Shown in pieces: positions 8,760 to 17,423 of a DNA stretch of 64,000 nt. Position 1 is the stretch's first letter. The number at the start of each line of letters is the position of its first letter. Both the position numbers and the translations under genes were made by a program. The stretch lies in NCBI RefSeq assembly GCF_000504285.1, contig NZ_KI632511.1, positions 4,089,372 to 4,153,371 of the forward strand, in the 5' to 3' direction. This DNA comes from Actinospica robiniae DSM 44927. Lineage in GTDB: Bacteria; Actinomycetota; Actinomycetes; Streptomycetales; Catenulisporaceae. Below the pieces are notes generated by a model, which saw only the letters and a program-made list of their open reading frames with translations, was not told where the DNA came from and made no database searches.

Positions 8760-10103
8760 TCAGCAGCCGATCCGCCCGCTGCTCAGGGCGACGTCGTCGA
8801 ACCAGAGGGTGTCGTTGCCGCCCCCGCCGTAGCTCTCCCAGCCGAGCTTCAGGTCGGTCAGCTTCGGCCGCCAGGAGGCGCCGTTGCCGGAGAGCCACTG
8901 GTCGCTGACGTTGGAGACCGGCGTGCCGTTCTCGCTCAGGCCGGCGATCTGGCTGCCGTTGATCCAGGTGGTGATGGCCCCGGTGGAGCCGTTCACCTGG
9001 AGCTCGACGCAGTTCCAGGTGTTGATCGGCAGCGCGGTGCTCTGCGCCACCCCGGCCGGGCTCTGGTCGGGCAGCGTCTGGTCGTCCTCCTGCCGGTTCC
9101 ACATCAGCGCGCCGTCCTGCCCGCCGAAGCGCAGGTCGGTGTTGCCCTCCGAGGAGTCGTTCATCGCCACGAAGGTGACGTGCCCGGTGGGGAGCGCCGT
9201 CGTGTGCTTGACGTAGAACCGTACGTCCCACACCGGCCCGGCCAGGCCCATGTCGGCGGCGTCGCGGATGAACACGTGGTTGCAGTACCCGTCGACGCCG
9301 ACCACCTTGGCCGACTTGGTCCCGGCGTGTGCCGTGGTCGAATCGATCGCCGCCGTGCCGCTGCCGGAGCAGTCGAGGTTGTAGACGCTCCAACGGCCCG
9401 AGGGGACCGAGGACGTCTGGTTCTCGAAGCCGTCGCAGAAGACCACGCCGGTCACGGTGCAGCCGGAGCCGGTGGAGACGCCGGTCGGCGACGCGCTCGC
9501 GCTCGCCGAAGCGGAGGCCGAGGCCGAGGCCGAAGCGGATGCCGACGCGCTGGCCGAGGCCGACGCGGACGGGCTCGCGCTACGGCTCGCCGAGGCGCTG
9601 GCCGAGGCTGAGGCCGACGCGGATGCGGACGCCGACCCGCCTCCGCCGCACGAGACCCCGTTGAGGGCGAAGTTCGTCGGCGTGTCGTTGGTGCCGGACC
9701 AGGTGCCCTGGAACCCGAACTGAATGCTGCCGCCGGCCGCGACGGCGCCGTTGTAGGACTCGTTGGTCGCGGTCGCCGCCTTGCCGCTCTGGGTGACCTG
9801 GGCGTTCCAGGCCGAGGTGATCTGCTGATTGCCGTCGAAGCTCCAGCTGACCGTCCACGCCGTCAGCGCGCCGCCCCCGTTGGTGACGCTGACGTTGGCG
9901 GTGAACCCGCCGGTCCACTGGTTGACCTGATAGCCGACCGAGCACGGGGCCGTCGCCGCGGCCGCCCCGCTCGAGCCGATAGCAGCCGGCAGCGTGGCGG
10001 CCACGGCGGCCACCGCCACCGCCGCAGCGAGCAGTCCCCGGCGCCGACGCGCGTCGACGGATCCGTCGGACGGGCGCCGGAATCGCTGTCTCAAGTTCGG
10101 CAT
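8760..10103 (-). CDS. Secreted CBM2 protein with Ala-Ser linker and Cip1-like C-terminal domain
   Basis: 447 residues. A long signal peptide (basic region RRRR, hydrophobic core, ending about residue 50) is followed by a CBM2 (about 52-152: CSVGYQVNQWTGGF, FGFQGTWSGTND, terminal Cys). Next comes a 60-residue (AS)n linker, then a roughly 225-residue beta-rich domain starting CTVTGVVFCDGFENQ and ending LWFDDVAL. That domain (VFIRDAADMG, LMWNRQEDD, WNCVELQVNG) resembles the core of fungal Cip1, a cellulose-induced protein with a polysaccharide-lyase-like fold. It is probably an extracellular plant-polysaccharide-active or binding protein. The catalytic assignment is uncertain. Confidence 0.75.
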   Translation of the reverse strand: MPNLRQRFRRPSDGSVDARRRRGLLAAAVAVAAVAATLPAAIGSSGAAAATAPCSVGYQVNQWTGGFTANVSVTNGGGALTAWTVSWSFDGNQQITSAWNAQVTQSGKAATATNESYNGAVAAGGSIQFGFQGTWSGTNDTPTNFALNGVSCGGGGSASASASASASASASASRSASPSASASASASASASASASASASASASASPTGVSTGSGCTVTGVVFCDGFENQTSSVPSGRWSVYNLDCSGSGTAAIDSTTAHAGTKSAKVVGVDGYCNHVFIRDAADMGLAGPVWDVRFYVKHTTALPTGHVTFVAMNDSSEGNTDLRFGGQDGALMWNRQEDDQTLPDQSPAGVAQSTALPINTWNCVELQVNGSTGAITTWINGSQIAGLSENGTPVSNVSDQWLSGNGASWRPKLTDLKLGWESYGGGGNDTLWFDDVALSSGRIGC

Positions 10104-10301
10104 GTGCGCGCTCCTCCTCGTTCACGTCTCGACGCCATCGCGTCAGACGCAGGCTGCGCCCGGCCCGCCGACCCGACAAGAGTCAGGGCCCGTATTCAGC
10201 ATGCTCGGCGCCGTGACCTGCGCCCGCGCCGGACGCCGCGTGAACCTTCCATCGCGGTTCCGGAACGAGCGCGCTCGCCGCCGGCTCCGATCCCCCGCCG
10301 T

Positions 10302-10885
10302 CTAGGCCGCGGCCGAGCGCGAAGGCCCCTTCTCCCAGACCGGCACCGGCGCCAGCCCCTGCTCCGCGCGGGCGCGATCAGTGAGCTCCTGGATGAGAAC
10401 GGTCTTCGCCGTGGCGTAATCGCCCGCAGCGATCCCCGTGGCCGCGATCCGCCGCTTCAGATCGCCATAGCGCACGGCGGCATCCGGGTCGCGGCGCAGA
10501 AAGTCGCGCAGAATGCGCTGGTTCCGCGTCGGCCAGCTCTCCAGCGTGACGACGTGCAGGATGTGTGACCGGACGCTGTCGACGGCGCGGACGTACAGCA
10601 GCCGGTCGACCATGCCGTTCTGGTGGCGGGCATACCCGATGCTGCCGAGCGCCGCCACGTGCTTCGCGAACGTCTCGAGGCTTCCCACGGCAGCCATCAG
10701 GCGATGATGGGCTTCGCGGCCAAGCCCGGCACGGCAGTGGAGCCGATGTGTTCGATCTCTGCGAATGCGCCCGGCAGCGCCGAACCCAGCTCCGCGATCG
10801 CGTCGGCGGCTCGCGCGGGCCAGGCGGGGTCGTAGTCGACGATCTGGATACCGAAGTTCGAAGGCATGAATGCATCCTGACGCAC
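10302..10885 (-). pseudogene. GrpB (UPF0157) family nucleotidyltransferase-fold protein, split by a frameshift
   Basis: Two overlapping minus-strand frames together make one GrpB protein. The first (from 10885) ends EHIGSTAVPGLAAKPIIA and stops at 10697. The second carries on with MAAVGSLETFAKHVAALG, ESWPTRNQRILRDFLRRD and LIQELTDRARAEQG. Intact GrpB proteins read KPIIDLM at this point, so loss of one base near 10698-10700 converts Asp-Leu to Ala-stop. Everything downstream is well preserved with normal codon bias, so the lesion is recent or a sequencing error. GrpB proteins are of uncertain function and resemble nucleotidyltransferases. Confidence 0.8.
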
Positions 10886-10907
10886 GGCGTCAGAGTCCTG
10901 CTCGGTA

Positions 10908-11600
10908 TTACGGCACCAGCGCGCCGCTCAGTACCTCGCGCCCGGCCGCATGGTCGCCCTCCCAGCCGAGCGCCGGATCCCCTGACGACAGCCGGTTCCA
11001 CAGCATCAGCAACAGGTTCGGCGCCGTGGAGGCTACCGTGGCGACCGGATTTCCCGGGCCGAGCACCCAGGATGCGTCGGTGTCCGTGGCGAGCAGCCGT
11101 ACCGCCGTGGTTGGGCTCGCTGCGCGGCCGAGCGCGATCTGGCGCGGCGCAATGGTATCGATGACCTCTGCTATGCCCTCTCCCGCCAGCTCCGGGTCCA
11201 TCCCGCTGTCGATGCCCAACGCGTGCTCGGCATCCCAGCGGTGAAGCAGAGTCTCCAGGCATCGGCGCCGACGCCAGAAGCCGACGGTATGGGGCGGATA
11301 GATCGTCCACGCATCCTGCGAAGGATCCTGCTGCAGCACCTCGAGCAGGCTGGCGCCGGTGCGGTCGAACCAAGCCGCCAGCTCGACCGGGTCCGTCGGC
11401 GCTTCAGGAGCCTGATAGTCCCCGCGACCTTCGCGCACGGCCGCCACGACCCATTCGTTGGACCGGCCGAGATGCTCCGCCAGGTCTCGCAGGGTCCAGT
11501 CGCCGCAGGTGGTGACCCGCGCAGACAAGTCACCGCACAGACACGTCGCAAAGGCCTGCAGCTCGCGGCGCAGGTGGACGAGAAACTCAGCGGGATCCAC
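10908..11600 (-). CDS. Maleylpyruvate isomerase family (mycothiol-dependent, DinB-like) protein
   Basis: 230 residues. The N-terminal four-helix DinB-like domain (about 1-150) begins with a helix and the pattern TTCGDWTLRDLAEHLG, where the His is a metal ligand. The second metal motif is LLHRWDAEHALG near 118-129 (His-x3-Glu-His type). This is the usual layout of actinobacterial maleylpyruvate isomerase-family proteins, which use mycothiol as thiol cofactor. The C-terminal 80 residues form the small SCP2-like second domain. The substrate cannot be inferred. The gene starts 73 bases from the end of the GPP34 gene. Confidence 0.82.
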   Translation of the reverse strand: MDPAEFLVHLRRELQAFATCLCGDLSARVTTCGDWTLRDLAEHLGRSNEWVVAAVREGRGDYQAPEAPTDPVELAAWFDRTGASLLEVLQQDPSQDAWTIYPPHTVGFWRRRRCLETLLHRWDAEHALGIDSGMDPELAGEGIAEVIDTIAPRQIALGRAASPTTAVRLLATDTDASWVLGPGNPVATVASTAPNLLLMLWNRLSSGDPALGWEGDHAAGREVLSGALVP

Positions 11601-11672
11601 AACGGGAGCCTACGCCGCTGCCGACAGCCGACGGCCGGCGGCCGGCGGGCGCTGAGACGCGGCGCCACGGCG

Positions 11673-12488
11673 TCAGTGGTGGTGCCCGCCCCCGGCATCG
11701 AAGCCGCCGTGGTCTGTGTGGTGGTGCGAGGGGCCGAGGCCGTTGTGGCTGTGGTGCGTGTTGTGGTCGTGCGCCACGCCGTGGTGGACGTCGTGCTGCG
11801 CGGGGAAACTGTCCGGGCCGGAGAGCACCGAGGCGGGCGCGGCCGCGTCGAGCGAGGCCAGGACTACCACGCTCAGCAGCCAGCTCGCCGGATCCTGGGT
11901 CGGCACTGCCGCCGCCGCGGATGCGGATGTGGGGCGTTTGCGGGCGATCTGGCGCAGGCGGGCGCGTGCCTGGGCGCCGTGGCCGCCGGGGTAGAGCGCC
12001 TCGTCGAGACCGGCGACGTGGACGAGGCTGGCGAAGGCGGCCTGATCTGGTGTCAGCTCGCCGGTCGAGGCGGCGATCGCGTCGAGCCGGGCGCGCACCT
12101 GCTGGACGCGGCCGAGGTCGAGGACGTGCCAGCGGTTGACCCGGAACAGGCCGAGGGTGCGGTGTTCCTCGAGACGCACCACGCCTTTCCCGGCCAGGCG
12201 CTCGAGGTAGCGCTCGCGCAGGCCCGGCCGGGCGCTCGCGATCCAGGCCTGCGGCGGGCGGCCCGCGCCGCGCTTGCAGATGTCGGCGAGCGCGGCGTCG
12301 AGGAGCGCGTCGCCGGTCTTGTGCGGATCGAGCACGCGGATGCGGCCGGCCGGGTCGAGACGGCCCAGTTCCGCGAGGAGCAGAAGCTCCGCGCCGGACA
12401 GGGCGAAGCGGAGCTTCTGCTGGGCGTGCATCGTTCCGTTCGGCCGCAGCGCGAGCAGGACCAGGTCCTCCCCCATGGTCGTTTCCAT
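11673..12488 (-). CDS. GPP34 (Golgi phosphoprotein 3-like) family protein with His-rich tail
   Basis: 271 residues from METTMGEDLVLL. Bacterial GPP34 proteins open with this GEDLLLLAL-type strand-helix, then the basic and hydrophobic core seen here (LSGAELLLLAELGRL, RYLERLAGKGVVRLEE, VNRWHVLD). In eukaryotes GOLPH3 binds phosphatidylinositol-4-phosphate; the bacterial role is unknown but membrane association is likely. A hydrophobic segment (ASWLLSVVVLASLDAA) sits near residue 220. The last 40 residues contain 15 His (HDVHHGVAHDH, THHSH, SHHHTDH, GGGHHH), unusual for the family and suggestive of metal binding. It precedes no obvious partner on the same strand. Confidence 0.82.
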   Translation of the reverse strand: METTMGEDLVLLALRPNGTMHAQQKLRFALSGAELLLLAELGRLDPAGRIRVLDPHKTGDALLDAALADICKRGAGRPPQAWIASARPGLRERYLERLAGKGVVRLEEHRTLGLFRVNRWHVLDLGRVQQVRARLDAIAASTGELTPDQAAFASLVHVAGLDEALYPGGHGAQARARLRQIARKRPTSASAAAAVPTQDPASWLLSVVVLASLDAAAPASVLSGPDSFPAQHDVHHGVAHDHNTHHSHNGLGPSHHHTDHGGFDAGGGHHH

Positions 12489-12529
12489 ACTTTGATTCTC
12501 TCCGCCCCGTCTCCCGGCAAACGCCCCGG

Positions 12530-13513
12530 TCAGGAGTACCACTGGCGCGCCAGGGCGAGCGCTTCGGCGGGCTGCGGCCAGCTCGCCGCGCGCGCCGGGC
12601 CGGCGGTGGTCAGGCGCTCGCGCAGCCGCGGGTCGGCCTCGATCCGGTGCACGGCCTCGGCGAGCGCGGACGCGTCGTTCCACGGCACGAGCAACGCCGC
12701 GTCGCCGACCAGCTGCGGCAGGCCGCCGACGGCCGTGGCCACCACGGGCAGACCCGCGCGCAACGCTTCCTGCACCACCAGGGCACGGGCTTCCCACTGC
12801 GACGCCAGGACGAACACGTCCGCTGCTTCGAGCAGGTCCGCGATGTCGGTGCGGTGGCCGAGCAGCGTCGCCGGCAGGCTTCTGGCGGCGATGCGGGCGG
12901 CGAGTTCGCCGCGCTGGGGCCCGTCTCCGGCGATCACCAGGCGGACCGGGCCGGTGGTCAGCATCTCCAGCGCGTCGAGCAGTACCGACATGCTCTTCTG
13001 CGGAGCGAGCCGGCCGATGCTCAGAAGCAGCAGCGCGTCCTCCTCGACGCCGAGCGCGGCGCGCATATCCGACCTCGAACTCGCAGCCTTGGGCAGCTCC
13101 GGTGCCGGCACCGGCACGAACGCGGCCGCCTTGGCCCCCAGGGATCTCGCTCGATGGACGAGGTCTGCCGAGGCCCCCAGCACGACGTCCGCGGGACGGA
13201 TCGCGACCATCTCGACCGCGCGCGCGTCGACCGCGTTGTGCAGTGTGACGACGCGCCGGGGCCGCCGGGCCCGGCTCACCCCGAGCAGCGCGAGGTTGAC
13301 CGCCGCGGCCGCCTTGACGCCATGCGCGTGGACGACCTCCGGCCGCTCACGCATCAATCTCCTGCGAAGGTTCGGCAGATCGGCCGGGTTGCGCCGCAGA
13401 TCGACCGTGACCACCGCCACCTCGTCGCCCGCCGCGACGCAGTGCTCTGCGAGCGCGCGCACGTAGACGCCGATGCCTCCCGTGCTCGGCCCGAGCACCT
13501 GCATGACGCGCAT
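12530..13513 (-). CDS. Glycosyltransferase, GT4-type (GT-B fold)
   Basis: 327 residues. The N-terminal Rossmann domain starts MQVLGPSTGGIGVYVRALAEH, the usual glycine-rich acceptor-side loop of GT4 enzymes, and contains VVHAHGVKA. The C-terminal donor domain has LLSIGRLAPQKS, GDGPQRGEL and the EX7E-like region near SQWEARALVVQEALRAGLP. The ATG overlaps the murJ stop as TGATG, so the two are translationally coupled. With the lipid flippase and the MraY-like gene it suggests envelope glycan or glycolipid synthesis. Sugar donor and acceptor are unknown. Confidence 0.88.
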   Translation of the reverse strand: MRVMQVLGPSTGGIGVYVRALAEHCVAAGDEVAVVTVDLRRNPADLPNLRRRLMRERPEVVHAHGVKAAAAVNLALLGVSRARRPRRVVTLHNAVDARAVEMVAIRPADVVLGASADLVHRARSLGAKAAAFVPVPAPELPKAASSRSDMRAALGVEEDALLLLSIGRLAPQKSMSVLLDALEMLTTGPVRLVIAGDGPQRGELAARIAARSLPATLLGHRTDIADLLEAADVFVLASQWEARALVVQEALRAGLPVVATAVGGLPQLVGDAALLVPWNDASALAEAVHRIEADPRLRERLTTAGPARAASWPQPAEALALARQWYS

Positions 13514-15285
13514 CAGCGCCGCCGCCTGGTCCGGCTGCGGAAGCGGTCCAGCAACGGCCGCAGCTGCGCGCCGTCGAACGGCAGCACCACGCCCACGTAC
13601 AGCGCCAGTGCGACGACCGTGCACAGCGGCCCGACGAGCAGCGCGGCGCGGGCGCTGGTCCAGCCGAAGCCGATGCCGATCCACCAGCCGGCGCCGCCCG
13701 CGACCACCGCCGCGAGAGCACCGGCCAGCGCGGTCCGGCCGAGGCCCGCGAACGCGCCGGGGCCCACCCGGCGGTGCACAGCGCGCAGCAGCAGGAGCCC
13801 GGCCAGCGACATCCCGAGCGAGTTGCCGACGCCCAGTGCGGTGACCGGCTGGGAGCGCCAGACGAAGATGAGCACCGCGTCCGCGGCAAAGACCACCAGC
13901 CAGCCGATCGACGTGGCCGAAGCCGCGTCCCGGCCGTACCCCGAGGCGTAGAGCACCCGGCCCAGCAGCGCGATCGCCGCGTAGCCCAGCAGCCCCGGCG
14001 CGAACGCCAGCAGACCGCCGGCCATCGACGCGGCGCCCGGGCCGGCGCTGCCGTGCGAGATGAACAGGCTCGACATCGGCCAGGCCACCGCCGCGAGCAG
14101 GCTCGCGCCCGCGAAGCCGGCCAGGGTCACCGCCCGCGCGGTCGCCGCGATGCCGGCCCGGTACGCCGGCTCGTCCTCGCTGTCGGCGAGCGCGGCGAGC
14201 TCGGTGAAGGCGCTGGTCGCGATCGGCACCACGAGCACCGCGTAGGGGAGCAGGTACACCGCCCAGCTGAAGTTGTAGACGGTCAGGGCGCCGCCGGTCG
14301 GGTCCGCGTAGTTCGTCAGGAACACCACGCCGAGCACCGCGCAGTTCTGCGCCACCAGCGTGATCATTCCGGCGGCGGCCAGCTGCCGCGCCTGGCGGGC
14401 GACGCCCGGGGCGAACCGCAGCGTCGGACGGATCCGGAAACCGGCCCGGCGCGCGGCCGGGACCAGGCTGAGCGCGAGCGTCGCCACGCCGAGCGTGGTG
14501 CCGATGCCCAGCACCAGCCAGGCGCCCTCGGTCAGCCGGCCCAGGTCGTCCGCGGCCCGCGGGTCGAGCACCCCGAAGGCCGAGTACGTGGCCACCATCA
14601 CCAGGCTGGAGAGCAGCGGCGCTATCGCCGGGGAGAAGAACCTGCGGTCGGCCTGCAGCGCGGCGGAGAGCACCACGGCCACGCCGTAGAGCGGGATCTG
14701 CGGCATGAACAGGATCAGGAAGCGCCCGACCTGGTCCGGATACGTCCCGGCCGGCCCGTGCGGGCCGGCGATCAGCGCGCCGAGCGGTATGGCCAGCCCT
14801 ATGCCGAGCAGGCACAACGGCAGCAGCACGCCGACCGCCCAGGTCAGCAGGGCCGAGACGGTGCGCGAGGCGTAGCCGCGTTCGCCCCGGCCCAACGGCC
14901 CGGCCAGCAGCGGCACCGCCACCCCGGCCAGCGCGCCGCCGGCCACGATGTCGAAGATGGTGTTCGGGATCTGATTCGCCGAGTTGTACGCGTCGGCCAG
15001 GTCGCCGTGCCCGACGGTGTGCGAGAAGACCAGGGTGCGCAGGAAGCCGAAGAGCCGGGAGAGCACGGTGACCCCGGCGATCATCGCCGCGGCCCGGGCC
15101 ACCGAAGCGCCGCCGCTGAAGGACCCCGGCGAGTCGGACCGGTGCAGCTCGTCGACCGGTTCGAGCAGCGGGTCGTCGAGCCCGCGCGGGCCCGGCGGGT
15201 GCCGCCGGGACGGACGGGCCGGCTCCGCCGGCGGCGCGGACGCCGCCGAGACCGGCCGGCCTTGAGCGCGGGACTGCTCAGCCAC
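13513..15285 (-). CDS. murJ: Lipid II flippase MurJ (MviN family)
   Basis: 590 residues. After a 60-residue Pro/Arg-rich cytoplasmic extension come about 14 hydrophobic segments. MurJ hallmarks are TVLSRLFGFLRTLVFSHTVG, NQIPNTIFDIVAGGALAG and PLLAGPLGRGE in the first two helices; the conserved Arg residues of the central cavity are present there. MurJ flips lipid II across the cytoplasmic membrane for peptidoglycan synthesis. The gene starts inside the end of the MraY-like gene (8-base overlap) and is coupled to the glycosyltransferase downstream. Actinobacteria often have several MviN homologues, so this copy may or may not be the essential one. Confidence 0.88.
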   Translation of the reverse strand: MAEQSRAQGRPVSAASAPPAEPARPSRRHPPGPRGLDDPLLEPVDELHRSDSPGSFSGGASVARAAAMIAGVTVLSRLFGFLRTLVFSHTVGHGDLADAYNSANQIPNTIFDIVAGGALAGVAVPLLAGPLGRGERGYASRTVSALLTWAVGVLLPLCLLGIGLAIPLGALIAGPHGPAGTYPDQVGRFLILFMPQIPLYGVAVVLSAALQADRRFFSPAIAPLLSSLVMVATYSAFGVLDPRAADDLGRLTEGAWLVLGIGTTLGVATLALSLVPAARRAGFRIRPTLRFAPGVARQARQLAAAGMITLVAQNCAVLGVVFLTNYADPTGGALTVYNFSWAVYLLPYAVLVVPIATSAFTELAALADSEDEPAYRAGIAATARAVTLAGFAGASLLAAVAWPMSSLFISHGSAGPGAASMAGGLLAFAPGLLGYAAIALLGRVLYASGYGRDAASATSIGWLVVFAADAVLIFVWRSQPVTALGVGNSLGMSLAGLLLLRAVHRRVGPGAFAGLGRTALAGALAAVVAGGAGWWIGIGFGWTSARAALLVGPLCTVVALALYVGVVLPFDGAQLRPLLDRFRSRTRRRR

Positions 15286-16312
15286 GGGTATCCGGGTCGT
15301 GCGGCGGATCGTCGAGGTCGGCGGTGAGCACGGGGTCGGCCTCGGCCGCCCGGGCGGCCTGCGCGGGCACCTTGGCCTCGGTGACGGGACGGCGCCCGAG
15401 CCGGTCGAACGCGTCCAGCGGCGGGCACGCCGCGATCAGCCGGGTGAAGGAGACCTTCTCGCCGGCCAGGGTCACCGCCGTGAGCGCGGCCGCGCGCCAC
15501 ACCAGCCCGGCCCGCGACGCGCCGGCCGCCGCGGCCACGCCGAGCAGCGCGCCGAGGGCGTTGGCGCCGGCGTCGCCGAGCATCGCGCGCTCGCCGAGGT
15601 CCTCCGGCAGCAGCGCCGCCGCGGCGCCGAGCCCGGCCGCGCCGAGCACGAGGGCGCCGCGGTCCTCGGCCGGGCCGGCGGACCGGCGGACCAGGCCGGG
15701 GCCGGCGACCACGGCGGCCGCCTTCACCGCACGGCCCGGGCGCAGATCCAGCAGGTTGACGGCGTTCGCCGCGCCCGCGACCACGATCCCGGCCAAGGCC
15801 TTGTCCAGCACGCTGCCGCGCCGCACCAGGGCGCCGCAGCCGAGCCCGAGCGCGCCGATGCCGACGAGCTTGACGCCGCCGGTGGTCAGCTCGCCGTTCT
15901 TGAGGGCGCTGAGATGCCCGCGCAGTCCGCGCCGATCCGCGGTGCCGTAGAGGTCGTCGTAGGCGCCCAGCGCGCCCGCGCCGAGCGCGGCGGCGACCCC
16001 GGCGGTGCGCACCCGCGGCGCGAGCCCGGGGGCCAGCCACACGGCGGCGGCCGCGCCCGCGGCGTACGCCGGGCCCTCGAGCAGGGTGACCTGCTCGCCG
16101 CGGTGGTTGAGCCGGTTCCACCGCTCCGGGGCGAACAGCGCCGCGCCGAACGCCGCGCCCGCGCCGGGGTCGGTCCGGCGGGTGAGCCGCTGGGCCCCGC
16201 GCAGGCCGAGCCGCGCTCCGGCCGCTCCCACCGCCGCCGTCAGCAGTGCTGTGGCCGTCGCGTTCCGCATCGCCCGATCCGCCCTTAGCCTCATCGTCCG
16301 TCCTGCCCGCAC
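15278..16312 (-). CDS. MraY/WecA-like phosphoglycosyltransferase family membrane protein
   Basis: 344 residues from a GTG with GGCGGAG upstream. Many Ala/Gly/Leu-rich segments indicate a polytopic membrane protein. Family marks are GAYDDLYG (the DDxxG-type Mg2+ motif of MraY/WecA), NAVNLLDLRPGRAVK (equivalent to the NxxNxxDGxxG motif, here with Arg-Pro in place of the usual Gly) and MLGDAGANALGA. Such enzymes transfer a sugar-phosphate to undecaprenyl phosphate. The helix count is lower than in classic MraY and some loops are shortened, so it may be a diverged or regulatory member. It sits between mctB and murJ, as homologues do in other actinomycetes. Confidence 0.78.
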   Translation of the reverse strand: MRAGRTMRLRADRAMRNATATALLTAAVGAAGARLGLRGAQRLTRRTDPGAGAAFGAALFAPERWNRLNHRGEQVTLLEGPAYAAGAAAAVWLAPGLAPRVRTAGVAAALGAGALGAYDDLYGTADRRGLRGHLSALKNGELTTGGVKLVGIGALGLGCGALVRRGSVLDKALAGIVVAGAANAVNLLDLRPGRAVKAAAVVAGPGLVRRSAGPAEDRGALVLGAAGLGAAAALLPEDLGERAMLGDAGANALGALLGVAAAAGASRAGLVWRAAALTAVTLAGEKVSFTRLIAACPPLDAFDRLGRRPVTEAKVPAQAARAAEADPVLTADLDDPPHDPDTRG

Positions 16313-16334
16313 CCGCTCCGCCCGCCCGCGCCGG

Positions 16335-17423
16335 TCAGCCGAGGCCGGCCAGGTTCGGCGGGACCAGCCCGTCGTTGTCCACGCCGGTGCCGTAGTGCCC
16401 GGCCACCGACGTACCGCCGCCCTGCAGCAGCTCGGCGAGGCAGAACACCGAGGCTACCTGTCCCATCGGCGAGTCGGTGTTATCGACGGTGGGGATGTCG
16501 TGCACGGAGACGGAGTCGGCGATCACCGCGGAGATCAGCCCGCCCTTGTCCGCGGACTGCCCGGAGCCGCCCACCACCGGCAGCGCCCCGCCCGCGCGCA
16601 GCGCCTGGGCGAGGGCCAGATACGTCTGGTTCTGGGCGTCGGTGCCGGTGCCGCTCGGCGCGGCCAGGTAGGTCAGGTTGGCCGGTCCCCACGCGGTCGG
16701 CGGGACGGTCATGGTGATCATGCCGTCCTTCTGGAAGTCCTGGAGCGTCTCGAGCGCGTCGGCCGGCGTCATCGCCGCGGTCGAGCCCGCCAAGGGGGTG
16801 CCGCTCCCCGCCCCGGCGCCGGGCGACGCGTTCGTCTTCGCGCCCACCGCCGTCGAGGGCGCGGTCGTCGGCGTCGACGAGGGCGAGGTGGACGGGTGGG
16901 CCGGCGCGGTCGAACCCTGCTGCGCCGCGGTCAGCGCCTCGCCGAGCAGCCGCGCCGCCTGCTGCTGCACGGTCGTGCCGGCGAGGGTCTGGCCGGCCGG
17001 GGTGTGCCGGGTGAGCAGGGCGGTCAGCTGCTGGCGCGAACCGTCGGCGGTGAACGAGGTGTTGATCGTGGTCTCGCTGCAGATCGAGGCGCCGCTCTGC
17101 TTCTGCAGCAGCGTGGCCATCGTGCCGTAGGCGTCCGCGTCCGCGCCGGCGATCTGGACCACCGCGACGCAGCCGGCGTCGAGCTGGTGGGCCACCAGGC
17201 CGGCCGCGGTGGCGGAGATGTACTTGTCCCGCTGCTCGACCTCGCCCTTGAGCTCGTTGATCTGCTCCTGCTGGCTCTTGATCTGCGAGTTGGACTGGGC
17301 CAGGCTGCCGCGCAGGCTGTCGGCCAGCCCCTTGGACAGGATGGACGCGCCGATCACCAGTCCGACGGTCAGCGCCAGGAACACCGCCACGATCGACACG
17401 ACGTGGTACCGGAAATCGATCAC
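16335..17423 (-). CDS. mctB: Copper transporter MctB family (outer envelope channel-like) protein
   Basis: 362 residues from a GTG that overlaps the steA stop as GTGA. One N-terminal membrane helix (DFRYHVVSIVAVFLALTVGLV interrupted only by the family's conserved polar residues) is followed by a coiled coil (QSNSQIKSQQEQINELKGE) and a large extracytoplasmic domain with a Ser/Thr/Pro-rich insert near residues 185-215. MctB was described in mycobacteria as needed for copper efflux. Here, as in most actinobacteria, it is inseparable from steA, which hints at an envelope role beyond copper. Function beyond the family name is inference. Confidence 0.85.
   Translation of the reverse strand: MIDFRYHVVSIVAVFLALTVGLVIGASILSKGLADSLRGSLAQSNSQIKSQQEQINELKGEVEQRDKYISATAAGLVAHQLDAGCVAVVQIAGADADAYGTMATLLQKQSGASICSETTINTSFTADGSRQQLTALLTRHTPAGQTLAGTTVQQQAARLLGEALTAAQQGSTAPAHPSTSPSSTPTTAPSTAVGAKTNASPGAGAGSGTPLAGSTAAMTPADALETLQDFQKDGMITMTVPPTAWGPANLTYLAAPSGTGTDAQNQTYLALAQALRAGGALPVVGGSGQSADKGGLISAVIADSVSVHDIPTVDNTDSPMGQVASVFCLAELLQGGGTSVAGHYGTGVDNDGLVPPNLAGLG

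Noticed and set aside
9457-9723. A plus-strand frame rich in Ala-Glu opposite the CBM2 gene
   Set aside because: It is the antisense reading of the Ala-Ser linker codons.
11716-11994. Plus-strand frame opposite the His-rich tail of the GPP34 gene
   Set aside because: The minus-strand frame has the conserved GPP34 body in the same phase, and the plus frame has no conserved content or ribosome-binding site.
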